Source: Undaria pinnatifida (Eukaryota > Sar > Phaeophyceae > Laminariales > Alariaceae). Taken from it: a DNA stretch of 64,000 nt. Within the stretch, counting starts at the first letter, position 1. Each line of letters starts with the position of its first letter. Below, piece by piece: positions 19,915 to 32,665 of this stretch. The notes under the pieces were generated by a model, which saw only the letters and a program-made list of their open reading frames with translations, was not told the origin of the DNA and did not search any database. The position numbers were made by a program, and so were the translations under genes. The stretch is from the NCBI GenBank assembly GCA_012845835.1, contig JABAKD010000023.1:15620702-15684701 (forward strand). The letters are read 5' to 3'.

Positions 19915-21606
19915 CAGGGCTTTTCACGGGTCATGACCCGAACGGGTCGGGTCAAGGGGGTTCCAAAATCTCGCGGGTCGGGTCGGGTCGGGTCATTACG
20001 TTTCAAAAACTCACGGGTCGGGTCGGGTCGGGTCGGGTCTGGTCAAAAGGCTTCAAAATCTCGCGGGTCGGGTCGGGTCGGGTCAAAAGGTTTTCAAAAT
20101 CTCGCGGGTCGGGTCGGGTCATGACCCGCAAGATACGGGTCACCTCGCGGGTCAAGCCATAATGACCCGTGAGTTGTTTTGGGCTGACCTGCGGGTCAAA
20201 CCCGCGGATCTAGCCGGCGGATCCGCCTTTTTCAAACTTACAGCTGAGAGCCACGTTGATAACGTGCAATGATTCGTGAAGGTGTCTGTTACCATCGATT
20301 CGTTCCCACTGAGAAATACCGTCGGCCAGCGTATTCGAAATTCCTTTCACATGTTTCACCCGAAAGCACCACCCACTACGCATTTCCAAGCATCCTAGCA
20401 TACGCATCAGAGCCCCAGACCTCGGCTCAGTCCCCCCCCGACATTTTCCTACCCAATGTACCGCGGACATAGAGCCCCGCGGGTCGGGCCCGCGGGTCCG
20501 CCAAAAAAATACAAGCATTCCCGCTTCCTGCCTCCCTCGTGCCGATGCTCCGATCATATGCCATCACAGCGTGCAGAATAATCACCAGGCAGTACCCCTA
20601 GATACTCGTACCAAGGCATACAGCAGTGTGACGCGAATCCCGTACCTACTGAGACCGTAACAACAGCAGTAATATTACGGTCATACCAGTACGAAATGTG
20701 ACCAAATGTAAGAAGGCAAGGAAGAGCAGTCGTCGTCGAAGCAGCAGCAGCAGCAGCACTGGCAGCAGCAAGCACCAGCAGCAGACCCCGTATTCTCGAG
20801 GATCGCAGCCCCTGCTGACAGACCCACCGCCCCAGCTGAGGGCTTGCTGCCGGAGGCGGCTCAGCTAGGCTGCTTGCCGGGGCTGGAGCAGGGGCTGGAG
20901 ACTGCACAGATAGAAGATAGATAGAGCAGCAGTAGTAGTAGTAGTGGTAGCAGCAGCAGCAGCAGCACAGCAGCAGCAGCACCCTGGCAGCAGCAAGCAC
21001 CAGCAGCAGACAACGCATCCTCGCGGATCGCAGCCCCTGCTGACAGATCCACCGCCCCAGTTGTGGGCTTGCTGCCGGAGGCGGCTCAGCCAGGCTGCTT
21101 GCCGGGGCCTGAGACGGCACTTGTGACTTATAACTAGCTCGCTCGCACACCACATGACATAATCATCAGCGGCAAACAATGCCGGGAAAAAACGCAGCGA
21201 ACACGACATACTGGGAAAAGTAAGAGGGACCAAGGACCAATCAACCGGCCGAGGTATACATGCTTTGCCCCGTGACTTTTTGACTTTGATCCGTGAGAAA
21301 TGTCACGGGTCAAGTTAACGTGACCCGCCAGACGACCCGAATCTCGCGGGTCACCCGGATTGTCGCGGGTCGGGTCGGGTCGGGTCAGGACGATTTCAAA
21401 TTCTCGCGGGTCGGGTCGGGTCGGGTCAGGACGATTTCAAATTCTCGCGGGTCGGGTCGGGTCGGGTCAAGACGTCTCGAAAATCTCGCGGGTCGGGTCG
21501 GGTCGGGTCAAGACGTCTCGAAAATCTCGCGGGTCGGGTCGGGTCAGCTGACCCGACCCGACCCGACCCGACCGGCGAGATTTGACTCGACCCGTGAGAA
21601 GCCCTG
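19915..21606. mobile_element. Non-autonomous hAT element, GGGTC family, copy 1
   Basis: A 1692-bp element begins CAGGGCTTTTCACGGGTC and ends GACCCGTGAGAAGCCCTG, flanked by 8-bp ACAAATTG (19907-19914) and AAAAATTG (21607-21614), a 7/8 match. CAGGG/CCCTG ends and 8-bp duplications are hAT hallmarks. Both ends have GGGTCGGGTCGGGTC arrays separated by ~20-bp spacers with TTTCAAAATCTCGC or GACGTCTCGAAAATC. The interior has AAACCCGCGGATCTAGCCGG, CAG runs and an internal duplication (20762-20880 and 20988-21110). About 200 bp at 20260-20470 are extra compared with copy 2. No transposase. Confidence 0.92.
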
Positions 21607-21614
21607 AAAAATTG

Positions 21615-23690
21615 CACGTACCAACGTAGCTGCTGTCCAACGACGCCATTCTGCTGCTGCTTCTACATTTGTGCCCTACGGCAATCACGCGAAGGCTGCC
21701 GAACGACGCCAACGGGGGGGGGGAATGCGGGCTGTCCCGCTTCTGCTGCTGTACGCATAGGTCACGTAGATTTATGCTGGTTTCTTGCCCACGCGATATT
21801 TCCATTCGTCCGGGGCACTTGCGGGTTGTCCTGGCCAACATCGATGTCCGGTTCGGAAAAGAAAAAAAAAAACGACCCAAAACAAAGTGGAATATCTGGG
21901 CCTATTTGAGCCTTTTGAGTCCTGTTTTTTGAAGACCTTACTGAGTTGAGAGGGTATTCTATGACTTTGCAGACAGGCAGGAAGAGACGAGAGCAAAAAT
22001 TAAAGACAACGGTTCGGCGATTACAAACTCACCGAGGAATATACCATAGTAAAGAGTGTAGAAGATATTGAAAAGCCGGCTGATCAGAATCGAGCCGATC
22101 CAAATAGCATTCCCACAACGTTCCACTACTGATATTGCTGAAGTACGCCGGCGCCGGCCGGTATAGCAGAGAAAAAAACTTGCTGCGGTTGTTTGTATGA
22201 AAAAAAAACAGGGCCATCTCCAACAGGCACAAAAACACACCCACGACATATACCAAACGTTGCACCAACCTACGCACTGAGCCATCCGTCCACGAACCAA
22301 ACAGCAGTGAACAAAATTGTAAAAAAAAATTTAGGATCGATTTTTCTTCACGATGGGATTTCTTTTTTTTTGGCGAAATATAGTCAAACCCATATTACAG
22401 TCATCATTGGATAAATAAATAGAGCCTCCCGGTTCGAAAAGCTAATGTGCCTCTGCGTGCATCTAGGGACAAGTGTTGTAGAGTCGACGATGTGTCTGCA
22501 TCAAGCCAACATCATTACATTGTGAAACACAAGGCAGTGCACATCAGTCACTACAAAACATTATACTATGACGCCACCAACCAGCTATGGCCGACGAACT
22601 AAAATGATACGGCTGCCTCATCAAGGTCATGTATGTACGTGATGTGCAGCTATAAATGCAGCAGGAAGCAGCAGCAGAAGCAGCTACAAGCGGCTGCCAG
22701 TGTGCTGGTCCGTAGCCGTCTGGAGGAGCAGATAAACCAGGAGTGGGAAATGATTTTGCCAAGCGCGTCGCAAACGAAATATTGTTTTACATCTGTAGGG
22801 CAGAACTAGAACACCAACAACAGGTGCGAAACCTTTGAGTTTTTGATTCTCGGTTCTTCTTGGTTCATACCTGTTATCGCATGTCGATCGCCGGAGATGC
22901 GAGTGTTCGAGTGCTGCATCATCAGGAGTAGAGGAGCATATCAGCTCGTGATATACACCGCTAACCGTGATGGAGGAATGGAGGACAGCCTGCGTTCAGG
23001 AAGTTTCGCTATGGGAGGTGCGAGCTCTCAATCGATGCGATCGAGATCAGGGTCTGTAAAAGGTGAGACACGTCTCTCACGTTGAATCGGTCGCCTCTCA
23101 CCTTGGTAAAAATCTATTTACAGCAAAGAAGGCATTGAGGCACGCTCATTCGCAGGGTCATCTCATGGCCAGCCATGGCGGGACGCACGTCCGTATATGC
23201 AAAGACATAATCGCTAGCCACGCAGTAATTACTACGCCCGAGCCAGTGGTTTGGTGGCTCCAGATAGATGGTGTTCGTCCTTTCTAATTCCACCCTTATC
23301 GCGTACTTGTCGAATGTCAAATCAGCCGGTCTGGCATCCTCGAGGATTTCCTACCTGCTACTGCTGTAATTCCTAGATGATTTTGTCACGCGCAAAGAGA
23401 GTCATTATGTGGACCCTCTGGTACTCACACACAGGAGTGTCCCCGACCTACTGTGTATGCTCCGTAATGGCACACTACACACCCGGTAGCGCGCGCGATC
23501 GAAGCACCACGACTAACTTGAAAATATAAGCCTCGACAGATCGCTTGGCGTTTTGTGCCCCCCAGCAACCAGTACCTGTAGTTTTGGTGGGAATCGGGTT
23601 CAAAATTTCTTACCTGTAGGTGTGTGTGTTATATGCGCTGATCACACCTGACACGGCGTCAGTCAACTACGTACTACGTTGTTGTATACA
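21615..23690. other. No gene supported
   Basis: Mixed unique-looking DNA. A block at 22195-22320 (CAGGGCCATCTCCAACAGGC, then AAAACACACCCACGA) matches the repeats at 33244 and 33533. Open frames are short and lack motifs. Confidence 0.4.
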
Positions 23691-23691
23691 G

Positions 23692-24665
23692 AAGCTGATC
23701 GAGTGCCGTACATATCGGCATTTTTCGATGCCATGAAAATTAAGCCGGGGAGATGCTCTGCCTATTCATAGCAGCGGCAGCAGCAGCACAGCCCCAGCAG
23801 CAGAGTATGTAGAAGCGGTAGTACACGAGCCCAACGTAGACATGCACCGCGGTCGATCCAGGCTCAACACCAGTCGTACTAGTACGCATAGGAGAAACGT
23901 GAGATGTCAATATTTATCTGTACGTCGTAGTTGGCATTGTAGTACAGTAGTAGCAATTTGCTACACGAAAATGCCACGTACATACTCGTACCAGGTACAA
24001 GATTATCACATGCATGCGTGTACACAGCTTTAGAGTGACTACAGACATGACGCTTGGCATCCCAAGCAAGGCACAAACATTGTTCCAACCTATTTAAAAA
24101 AACGACAGCCAGCCGCCGACGTACAGACTCGTATACTACAACAGACGACACGTTTTTCTAGAGCTGATCGAGTGCTGGGTATATCTGGATATATCGGCAT
24201 TTTCGGTACCATAAGCATTAAGCCGGAGAGCATCTCCTTTTTTTGAACGATGTTCCGCCGTATTCATAGCAGCAGCGGCAAGAGCAGCAGCAGCAGCAGC
24301 AGGAGCAGCAGCAGCAGCAGCAGCAGGAGCAGCAGCAGCAGCGGAGTGGCAACAGTAGTACACGAGTCCAACGTAGACGTGCACCGTTATTGATGTACTG
24401 TACGCTCACGAATAGTGCTCGTACGCGTAGCAGCAACGTGAGCTCGACGTGAGCGGCTTTTTATATTTACGTAAGTGGCCGTATTGGTTTGCCTCACAAA
24501 AATAACGCATACGCAACACATGCTCGTACAGCACAACCCTACCAGGTATCACGTGCGTACAGCGGCGCATACAGAGCTTTAGATAGAAAAGCTACAGATA
24601 TAAAAGACTCAGACGTGAGGCTTGGTACATCAAGCACGACAAACGTTTCTTCAAGCTGGAGAGCG
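23692..24665 (+). repeat. Divergent ~480-bp tandem duplication
   Basis: Copy 1 spans about 23692-24100 and copy 2 about 24163-24665. Shared blocks, in order: GCTGATCGAGTGC, ATATCGGCATTTT, ATTAAGCCGG, a CAG-rich run, GTAGTACACGAG-CCAACGTAGAC, ACCAGGTA, ACACAGCTTTAGA and GCTTGG-ATC. A third weak start lies near 24786 (GGGCATTTTTCAATACCATG). Copy 2 has a longer CAG tract (24266-24345). No coding function is apparent. Confidence 0.75.
24266..24345 (+). repeat. CAG microsatellite
   Basis: CAG triplets with GAG interruptions. Translations give poly-Ala or poly-Cys artefacts on the minus strand. Confidence 0.95.
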
Positions 24666-24669
24666 CACT

Positions 24670-27600
24670 TGCTACAGCTGTTCGTTGCTATCCTCCTCAC
24701 GCATTAAGAACATCCTACGAAATGATTAAATGCTTGGTCACAGAACTCCGGTGGCAATATACAAATCGTGTGTGCGTATGGGCATTTTTCAATACCATGA
24801 AAAATAATCCGAGACAGCAGTACGCCACCAAGTGTATCTTCTGATTCTCGCGTGCGTGACCAAGGCGTAGATAGAAAGAAGAGGCTGTGGGTGAGATAAT
24901 CACGGAGGCTTGGGATAGCAAGCGAGGCAAGGCTTGCATCCAGCTGAGTACCGCGGTGGCTTATTTGTTGCAGCTGCAGCTGTCTCCGCCTTCAGCACTA
25001 CCAATTCCAACCATCCCGTAAAAAGTTTGAGTATACAGGTTCGATTACAGCTCCTACTAATCGGCTCATTGCTGAAGTTGGCGAGCCACGCACGCATTTC
25101 AAACCCGGCTTCAACTTGTGTTTTTGCCCGTAGCCTTCGCTGATCCTTCCTATAGCCGTCTGCTACCCGGCTGGCTGGGACATTGGGTTTAGTCGACTGG
25201 ATGTGTCGTCGTCTGAATATCAAGCACGAAGAAATACAACCGACGGTGGAAGGTTCAATTTATTTGTACATGCACACGCATTTTGTCCGAAATATTTTTG
25301 GAGCACAGAGATCCTTGAATCATTGATGTTTATGTATGTGGACGCGTATAGCGGTGTACAAATTGTGAAGAAAGCCTTCTTGATTTCAAGCTGGTATCAA
25401 CATTTCTATTTCCGAACAATAAAACTCTCGTATCCTGTGTTTGATTTTTTTTAGTATGTTTTTGACCTGCTGCGACCCTCAAATGTTTAAAAAATGTAAA
25501 CGGAGCCCATCGCGTGTCTGTAACATTTCGGCCTACACGCGCTTGCATCAAAAATATATGCTGCGTAGCCACACACCCCGTTTGCAACAGAGTCTTTGTT
25601 GTACCTTCTCATACGTTTCTGATGGCATGTACTGTGTGTAGTACGCCGGGTACGCTGGGTGTTGCTCCTCCTTCGTACGAAGGACAGCCCAAGATGAAAC
25701 TACTCAACAGATATGAGAGGGACAGCAGTGCTGCTGAACTCATCGCTGCACTGTGTTCGCCAAGGAAGCAGCGATCCCTATGTCTAAACTTGGATAGTTC
25801 ATAACGATACCAGGCAGCTTTGGGTATCAAGCTTTCTAAAGTACCAAGTAGTGTACGAATAGACCACCCGTGTAAACAACAAGTTTACAAATTAACATAA
25901 CACGTTCAAAAAAGTTGCGCGGCATAGGTCGCGTCGGCGAGGGAGCGCAAGACAACTCACAACAAGCTACTCACAACCCACCACACGAAGCATCGCCAAG
26001 CCGAGAAACATCGCTTAGCGGGCTTGTCAGCAGAGGCAGACTGCAAACGGTTTTGTAGAACCTTTTACAATTTCCAAGCCCTACATAGGTAGCACGAGGG
26101 CAGCAGGCGACCTGTCTGTCTTCAGGAGTTCTACAGGGAAAATATCCCAATATCGAAAGGGCTCGTTGATACCAAAATAATACCAGGAACCCAGGCGTCG
26201 AGCAAGATTGGCAAGGACGCCATCGAACATGTTCCAAAACTCATGAGCAGTGTTCCTGTGTCCGTTTGTGCTTGTTGGAGGATATATTGCATGACACTTA
26301 CTGTAGTAAGAAACAGGAAATAGGCGAACAGATTATATTGGCAGGAACACACAACTCCGACAGCGTTTTATCGTGAAGTTGGCGTAGAAACACCCTCACC
26401 CTAATATAAGACCCAGTGCGGGTCAGTATTTTTCTTTCTTGTGAGGTATCCGGTGTCCAGCACCGTACGCGCGTAGGCGTGATTGATGTGCGTCTGACCC
26501 TGTGCCACCGTTGTTTTAATTAGGTAAACTGGTGCTGCCTGCGGCCAGGTGACAAGGTGCAAGCTCTCTTCGTTTTACCACTCTGTTTCGGAAGGTTGCG
26601 GAAAGCGAGCTCCAAAATCTTACTATTGGCGAATAGGCGTGACAAAGAGAGGATGTCGATATACATTTAGTATCAGCCGCTTGGTGGGCAGATGGTTGCG
26701 GTCGGATAGCTAGCTCTCTTCATAAGGACGAATAAAGGCAAGTTTTACAGCCTCGTACGAGTAGTGTGTGCGTGGTTGCCACTTTCGTTTGGTCTCATCG
26801 CCAGTTTGTCGTGTGGGGTATGGCTCCTTCAGAGAAGAACATCATAAAATGCAGGTGTTGCCACTACCGTACAGGCATCTAGTGTACACTAGTGTCACTT
26901 AAGCCTTGTCGCTTGTCGCCTTTCGATCGTACACACACGTACGTGTCGTTTTCACAGATGTTCGGTCAGATTTGGAAAAACGTGTGTTCATGAGAACATG
27001 TCCAATCGTGAGTTTTGTCGGACGGCTCAAAAGAAAACAAACAATATTATGCCGATTCTCCTTGCATGCTTCTCCCTGTGCAAATAGTGGGAGTTTTTGA
27101 ACGTATTTAGTACTGCGAATACTTGATGCACTATCAACACTAACGGCCAAATTGCTGACAGTTCTGGCAGTATACGCAATATAGAACCCCAAACTTTGCA
27201 GGTGCGGGTAGTGTCCACAGTAGTGAACTCCGATATACTTGAGAAAAACGCAGTCTAAGCGGTAATTCTGCGAGTACTCGCATTGTGAGCAGTGTCGAAC
27301 ACTGATACACTGCCCATGTTTGCAGTACCTCCAGTGCTACCCCTCGAAAAGACTCCGCACTGCAGGCAGAACCCATCTGTGCACGATTTTCAAAGGAGCC
27401 AACGCACGCTCAGGTTTTTTCTTTTTTTCCTTTCTCATGCTTTTTGCAGATGACAAGACGTTTGCCTCAGTAGAACTGCAAAAAAGCCCCCAAATTAATT
27501 GTTGGCATCTTGTTCCCAAACGACAACTGCAGTTGTAAAAGGGTTAGCCTCCTGTCCATACTGCTGTACGGAGGAACGAGGAACTATAAACTTGTGAAAA

Positions 27601-27900
27601 TCACTTACTTGGTGGTATACAATGTCCATCGTTCGGAGCTTAACCGCTTTAAAAACTACTACCACATGATTTAGTATGCACAAGACAAGAAGGTCTATTA
27701 AAACACCACAACACTGGTGGCAACGGTATAATACATACCGGCTACTTTTGATACTAGTCTAGTATATACTGGGCACAGCGAGCACTAAAAACACACGTAT
27801 GAGCACTACATACCACGGATTGCTCGTGTATTTGTTTCATCGTTTACTTGAACATCCTCTCCTCTTCTTCGCACGCCACCCCCATATAAATACTTGAAGA
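24670..27900. other. Long stretch without a recognised gene
   Basis: Frames in this 3.2 kb are below about 110 codons, with no domain, splice-supported exon chain, tRNA or transposon end. It could hold exons of fast-evolving genes that cannot be recognised by eye. Confidence 0.4.
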
Positions 27901-29818
27901 CGTACTGTAAGAGTTTTTGGTTTTGTTTCTTAAATCATATCATTTCACTTCCAAGCTTCTGGACAAGCAACGGTCACAGGTGGCGTCCATCCCCCCCCCC
28001 TCCCGGTACGTGCCCTCATTTATTATCGCCGCAGAGGGTTTACTGTAAGATATTAAGCGCTCGTGGGGTCTGCAGCGAGGAGATGGAGAGGACACGGGGG
28101 AGCTTCGTACTCTTTCGGGAGAAACGTAGTTGTACTACTATCAAGTCGAATATCCCACCGCGGAGATGAAGAGTTGGGGTAATTGCAAATTTTGAACTTT
28201 GCAGTATCTCGATATCATGCCATGTTTCTCATGTATGGGGGCTATCGGCGACGGGTTCAGTAAAATAGCTTGGAGGCAGGGTTCGAGAGCGTGGCGCCCT
28301 TCCTTGACCTATTTGGAACGGGCGATAGCGCATCGCCAAGTAAACGTCCAAGTTTTGGACCATAATAATATGGAAATTCCAATTTATTCGGAAAAGGGCA
28401 GGAAAAGGGCAGGAAAGGCCGCCGGCGGGTATCAGGAAACTGCGTGATCAGGAGGACACATAGTGCCATATATGCTGTACATATGTAACGAATATGCATT
28501 ATAAATGGTGGTAGCCATGTCCTTGGTACAAGCGCAGATAAACTTTATCTACGAGATAAACGTTCTAGAAAATATGTGATCGTGGAAAAAAAACAAATCG
28601 TTCAAGCCGCTCATCCGACTTATGTTCTAGTGGTGGTGTGTAGGGATACTACAGTACCAACAAGCGCGCCCGGCGCGAAGGCGGAGCGGGGGGCGGTGAA
28701 GCGCGGGCGAGGGTCTCTTTCTGTTTGTTTTTGTATATGGTGTCCGACAGGGAAAAAAATGTGGATACATGCTCTCATATTTATTTTAATGTTTACTTGT
28801 AGGTTTGTACATAGTTCGAATACATGGTTATTGTGTATGTATACGTATGCCTGGTGGATATACAATATCGATGATGGTGGTGGAGGTCATTACATGTTCC
28901 AGGTCGAACGGCGAACGGATTGACTGGCGGTCAACGGAGTAAATATATAGATGCTATTACTAGGATCGACCATATTATGGAGCGCAAAAAAAAGTACCAG
29001 GTAGTGGTCATCTTGTGCCACCGTAGGAGCCAGGGAGCGGGGACGAGCCCCCTGCTTAGAGACTGTCACGGGTGAGTGTGCTCCATACCCAAAAACCACA
29101 CCAGTTGTTGTTATGGTGCACATACCAAAATATAACAGAAATGCCAGACAAGACGTCGTTTTGGTTTTTCACTTTCTGCCATCCCCATATGATATAAAAA
29201 AAGCAGCGAGAAAGAGTAAGCCTACGGGTTGATATACTTGTATAGTATGTAGTAGTTTGATGACCACGGGCTACATATGTATAGGTAAAATATGATCGTT
29301 TATTTTTGGCTCGATGCTCTCCGGCGGCCGAGTATTTCTTCTCGCACTTTACGAAGCGGGGCAAGCTAGCCTGCCATGGGTACTTTATGAAGCATCTCGG
29401 CCGACCTCCGTGGCGGCGCGCGGCGCATTAAATGTCGCTAAGCTGGCTCTACTTGGCAAGGGGGTGCGTTCCGCCTCACTGAGACGAGCAGGTCACTTGG
29501 AGCACCCAAAATTATGTTTCAAATTTGATATTTTGATAATAACGGTTTCGGAAAACGTTTTTGTTCCAGAATGAAATTATTTCCAGAATCAGAGGGAAAA
29601 ACGCGTTTCGTTCCGGGGTTCGCCCCCAAATCCAGAACCAGAGGAGTTCTTGGCGCTCTCGTTATGGAAACTCAAGTTCCGGTTCAAAGCCAGCATGAAC
29701 CGAGCCCAAGATGTGGTGTATCAGCGTTTTAGTGTGGAGAGCACGCTGATGTGAATTACCCACACCACCTCGACACCACGTACCTACAGCAGTACCTGTA
29801 CCTGGACACACATCAGAC
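27901..29818. other. No gene supported
   Basis: Homopolymer runs, for example a C run near 28000, and short frames. The block 29320-29470 is GC-richer than its flanks (CTCCGGCGGCCGAG, GGCGGCGCGCGGCGC) and may be an old insertion. No family was recognised. Confidence 0.35.
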
Positions 29819-30283
29819 ATGAATATAGAGCTTCAATCAACAAAGCATACACCGTACCACCAGAAGCTAGTCGCAGCAACAACAGCAGCAGCAGCGAGAC
29901 ACGCATGCAGTAGTGAACGGCCGCAAGGATGTGGGCCCCCTCAACAAAGGTTCGAATCGCTGTTGGCACGCTACAATGGGCAAAGTAGGGGAGAGCTGGG
30001 AGAGGGGGTGCTGGGTGCTGGAGAGAAAGGCTTGCCAACAGGGCCAGCTACAGCGACCGAGAGGCACAAAAAGGGTTTCGAGTCCGAGGGTATCGCCTTA
30101 CTTGGCGTGCACTTCAGCTGCGTGCTGTGTTGCTTTGGCAGCCTCGGCGCATGCCTGTGTGTGGCAGGGTCGTCGATTGCGCGACGTAGCGTACCTGCTA
30201 TTGGAAACAAAACCGGGTACCTGGCACGCGAATTCGCGCAGCCACTCACAGCTACGTATGTGGGAGTTGATTTTGAATGCTGA
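29819..30283 (+). CDS. Possible ORF, 154 codons, unrecognised
   Basis: An uninterrupted frame of 154 codons starts at an ATG, with an Ala/Thr-rich start produced partly by a CAG run, then mixed sequence including CVLCCFGSLGACLCVAGSS, a hydrophobic cysteine-rich patch. Overlapping frames of 90-126 codons exist on both strands, so openness is weak evidence. No conserved domain or splice pattern was seen. It may simply be GC-rich non-coding DNA. Confidence 0.15.
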   Translation: MNIELQSTKHTPYHQKLVAATTAAAARHACSSERPQGCGPPQQRFESLLARYNGQSRGELGEGVLGAGEKGLPTGPATATERHKKGFESEGIALLGVHFSCVLCCFGSLGACLCVAGSSIARRSVPAIGNKTGYLAREFAQPLTATYVGVDFEC

Positions 30284-30507
30284 CAACCACTGACGACAGA
30301 GCCACTGCCTTATTATACGTTTGACCCGACCACGGGTACGCAGGTCCTGGCCACGCGCTGCTGCTACTGCTGCGTGCTTCGTCGCGCACGAAGTCTGGTT
30401 AGCTGTTTAGCTAGCTCCCTGCTGCTGACGTCCGTTCATTGCTCGGTCGAATGCAAAATACTAAAACACACCTAACAAAAAAAACATTTTAAATATAAAA
30501 AACCAAT

Positions 30508-30600
30508 AAAGTCAGCTGTGAGTACGAACTATTGAATGGTTAAAACTCAACTTTGCAAGTTGAGTGGTACATCTATATTTCGCTAATACTAACAGCAGTT
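30508..30600 (+). repeat. Dispersed repeat R2, copy 2
   Basis: GTCAGCTGTGAGTACGAAC, then TTGAATGGTTAAAACTCAAC, TTTGCAAGTTGAGTGGTACA and CGCTAATACTA. It matches 15583-15663 in the foldback right arm. Confidence 0.75.
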
Positions 30601-32224
30601 GCACGATATTTATGGAAGGTCGTTCGCGCGTGTTACAAACCTCTCTGAACGCATCCGATTTTTACACCAATCAGCACGAAACGCCATTTTGCCATTTCGT
30701 TCTAGAAAAAGAAGAAAAAACTGGTTCTGGAAATGTTACTTTTGATTCTGGAGAAAGAAGAATGAATTCCGAAACTGTCTATTTTGATAAACTTACACAT
30801 TTTTTTGTTCTTCGTTGTTTTGTTCGTAGAAAAATGGCCCGCTAATCAACTAACCTCCGCAGCAGCACAGCAGCAGCTGCTGCAACCGCCCGGACTAAAT
30901 TAACATCAGCAGCAGCACAACAGCAGCAGTAGCAGCATCATACACAGGAGTAGAAGCAGCATTACACATGTGGATCGGAATAGTGTGGGGTTTGGGGGCG
31001 CGCCGCCCTGGGCCGTTTCGGCCCCGGATCTCGACGTGGGTGCGTGGGCATGGGTGCAGACAAAGGTAAACCGGCCTGCTTTCTACCCCCGCGCGGGCGG
31101 CCGCTCGTCGAGGCAGGAGCGAAAGCGTCTGGGGGCGTGGTTGACCCGGTGTGTGTATGTTTCTCTTGCGAGGTAACTAGGCGTGTCCGAACGTAAGGAC
31201 CGTTTATACTTGAATAAAAACACAAATCGCGGTATTGCGTTACCAAACAGAGCGGATGCCAGCAGGAGTAGGCTGGGAGATAGAGGCCGGGAGCAGCTGA
31301 GTGTTGCAACCAGCGCCACAGGGCGCGGCGCACGGCTTGCAGCTTTCCGCGCGGGAGACGGGGCTCACAGGAACATAGAGCGGGGAAAGCCTGGAAGATG
31401 GCGCCGAGCGCGGCGAAGGTGGCAGGCATAGCGAGCGCAGCATGCACGCCCGTCTCGACCAGGCCAGGTATATTTTTTGGGCAGAGTGGAACCATGGCTA
31501 GGGTTCAAGGATATATACCTCCTTATTAGCGATAACCAAACTCAGGTATAAACACGGTGCTGCTTTGGCCAAAATCAGGTACAGTTTCATTTCAGCGTTC
31601 GCCACGCGCCCAGGACGCCATCTAATGCGCTAATGGATCAGTTCTAGGTATGTTGCTATTATCGTAGACACATATCATACACACATACTTTTCTGACCAC
31701 ATGCATCAAGTAGTGGCGGGTTCAGGCGGGAACACTATCGATCTAGCTCTACTTTCTACGTTTCTACGGGGATGAACGAGGAGTTCATCAAGGTTTCGGT
31801 TCCCCTGAAACACGTTACCAAAATGTTGTACACTCCCTCCAACTCATGGAAAATCTTACCACGTACGCCACACATACCGAAATTTTGTCGCCAACCAATT
31901 AATTACTGTACAACATCCAAGAGCGACTGATATTGGCCGGTCAACCCTATCCACTACCACCAAGCGCAAACACATGTTACGTACTATATAGCAACGAGCA
32001 CTATTCCACGTACGGTATACACAGCATCCCCTGATCATTAATACATCGTTTCGCGTACATTAGTACAACGTGTACCCACCGCTATCACACTCTTCCCGGT
32101 GAGTACTGCTCTTTCTTTGGAGCAATGCACTAGCTCATGCCACACGTTTCCTTTACGAAGCAGTGGGGTTTGTCTATATGAGTACGCGTAACACCTTTAT
32201 GGGTGGAAACGTCTTTCACAAAAA

Positions 32225-32335
32225 CATTTCAAGGTTTCAAGGATGTCAGCCGTGTGTTCGACGAACTTCGGGTCAATACTGATATTGGCAAGCTGCGTTG
32301 TTGGTACTTGTAATATACTACGTGGGTGAACTTTT
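32225..32335 (+). repeat. Dispersed repeat R1, copy 4
   Basis: GATGTCAGCCGTGTGTTCGA, then ATTGGCAAGCTGCGTTGTTG and TAATATACTACGTGGGTGAA. It is more diverged than copies 2 and 3. Confidence 0.75.
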
Positions 32336-32589
32336 TCTTATACGTGTGCTACCGGTGTCTCCCTTTTCGCCTTGCAACGCCCCCGGGATTTCACGATATC
32401 CGCATACCGAAGGGGAACCTTGAATACATAAAATATCAGGGAAATGAGATACCAGTATAATTAAGAGCTTTGTAGGAAAACACAATTCAGCATCACATTG
32501 GTCATGGTATACATGTGCCACGCACGTGATCGTGGTGGTGGTGGTTGTTGTTATTCGCCTCACGTCTTGGTTGGGGTGAGAGGAGGGGG

Positions 32590-32665
32590 GGTTGTGATCA
32601 CTGTTGTATAACGAGCCTGGTATAGGTCAGTTTCGTGAGTTCGAGCCCCGCCGAGTGCATACTCG
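32590..32665 (+). ncRNA. tRNA-like fragment
   Basis: A B-box-like GAGTTCGAGCCCCGC follows AACGAGCCTGGTATAGGTCA. It is too short and poorly paired for a functional tRNA; probably a tRNA-derived repeat piece. Confidence 0.25.

Noticed and set aside
19776-20162. Arg/Gly/Ser/Val-rich repeat protein (also 21293-21607, 47270-47725, 48542-48793, 51667-52008)
   Set aside because: Translation of GGGTC subterminal repeats of the hAT family.
20861-21233. Cys/Ala/Leu-rich frames in the hAT element interior
   Set aside because: They arise from CAG/TAG microsatellites inside the non-autonomous element; not conserved as a frame between the copies.
30962-31495. 177-codon minus-strand frame
   Set aside because: High GC and overlapping plus-strand frames; proline/arginine-rich text without motif.
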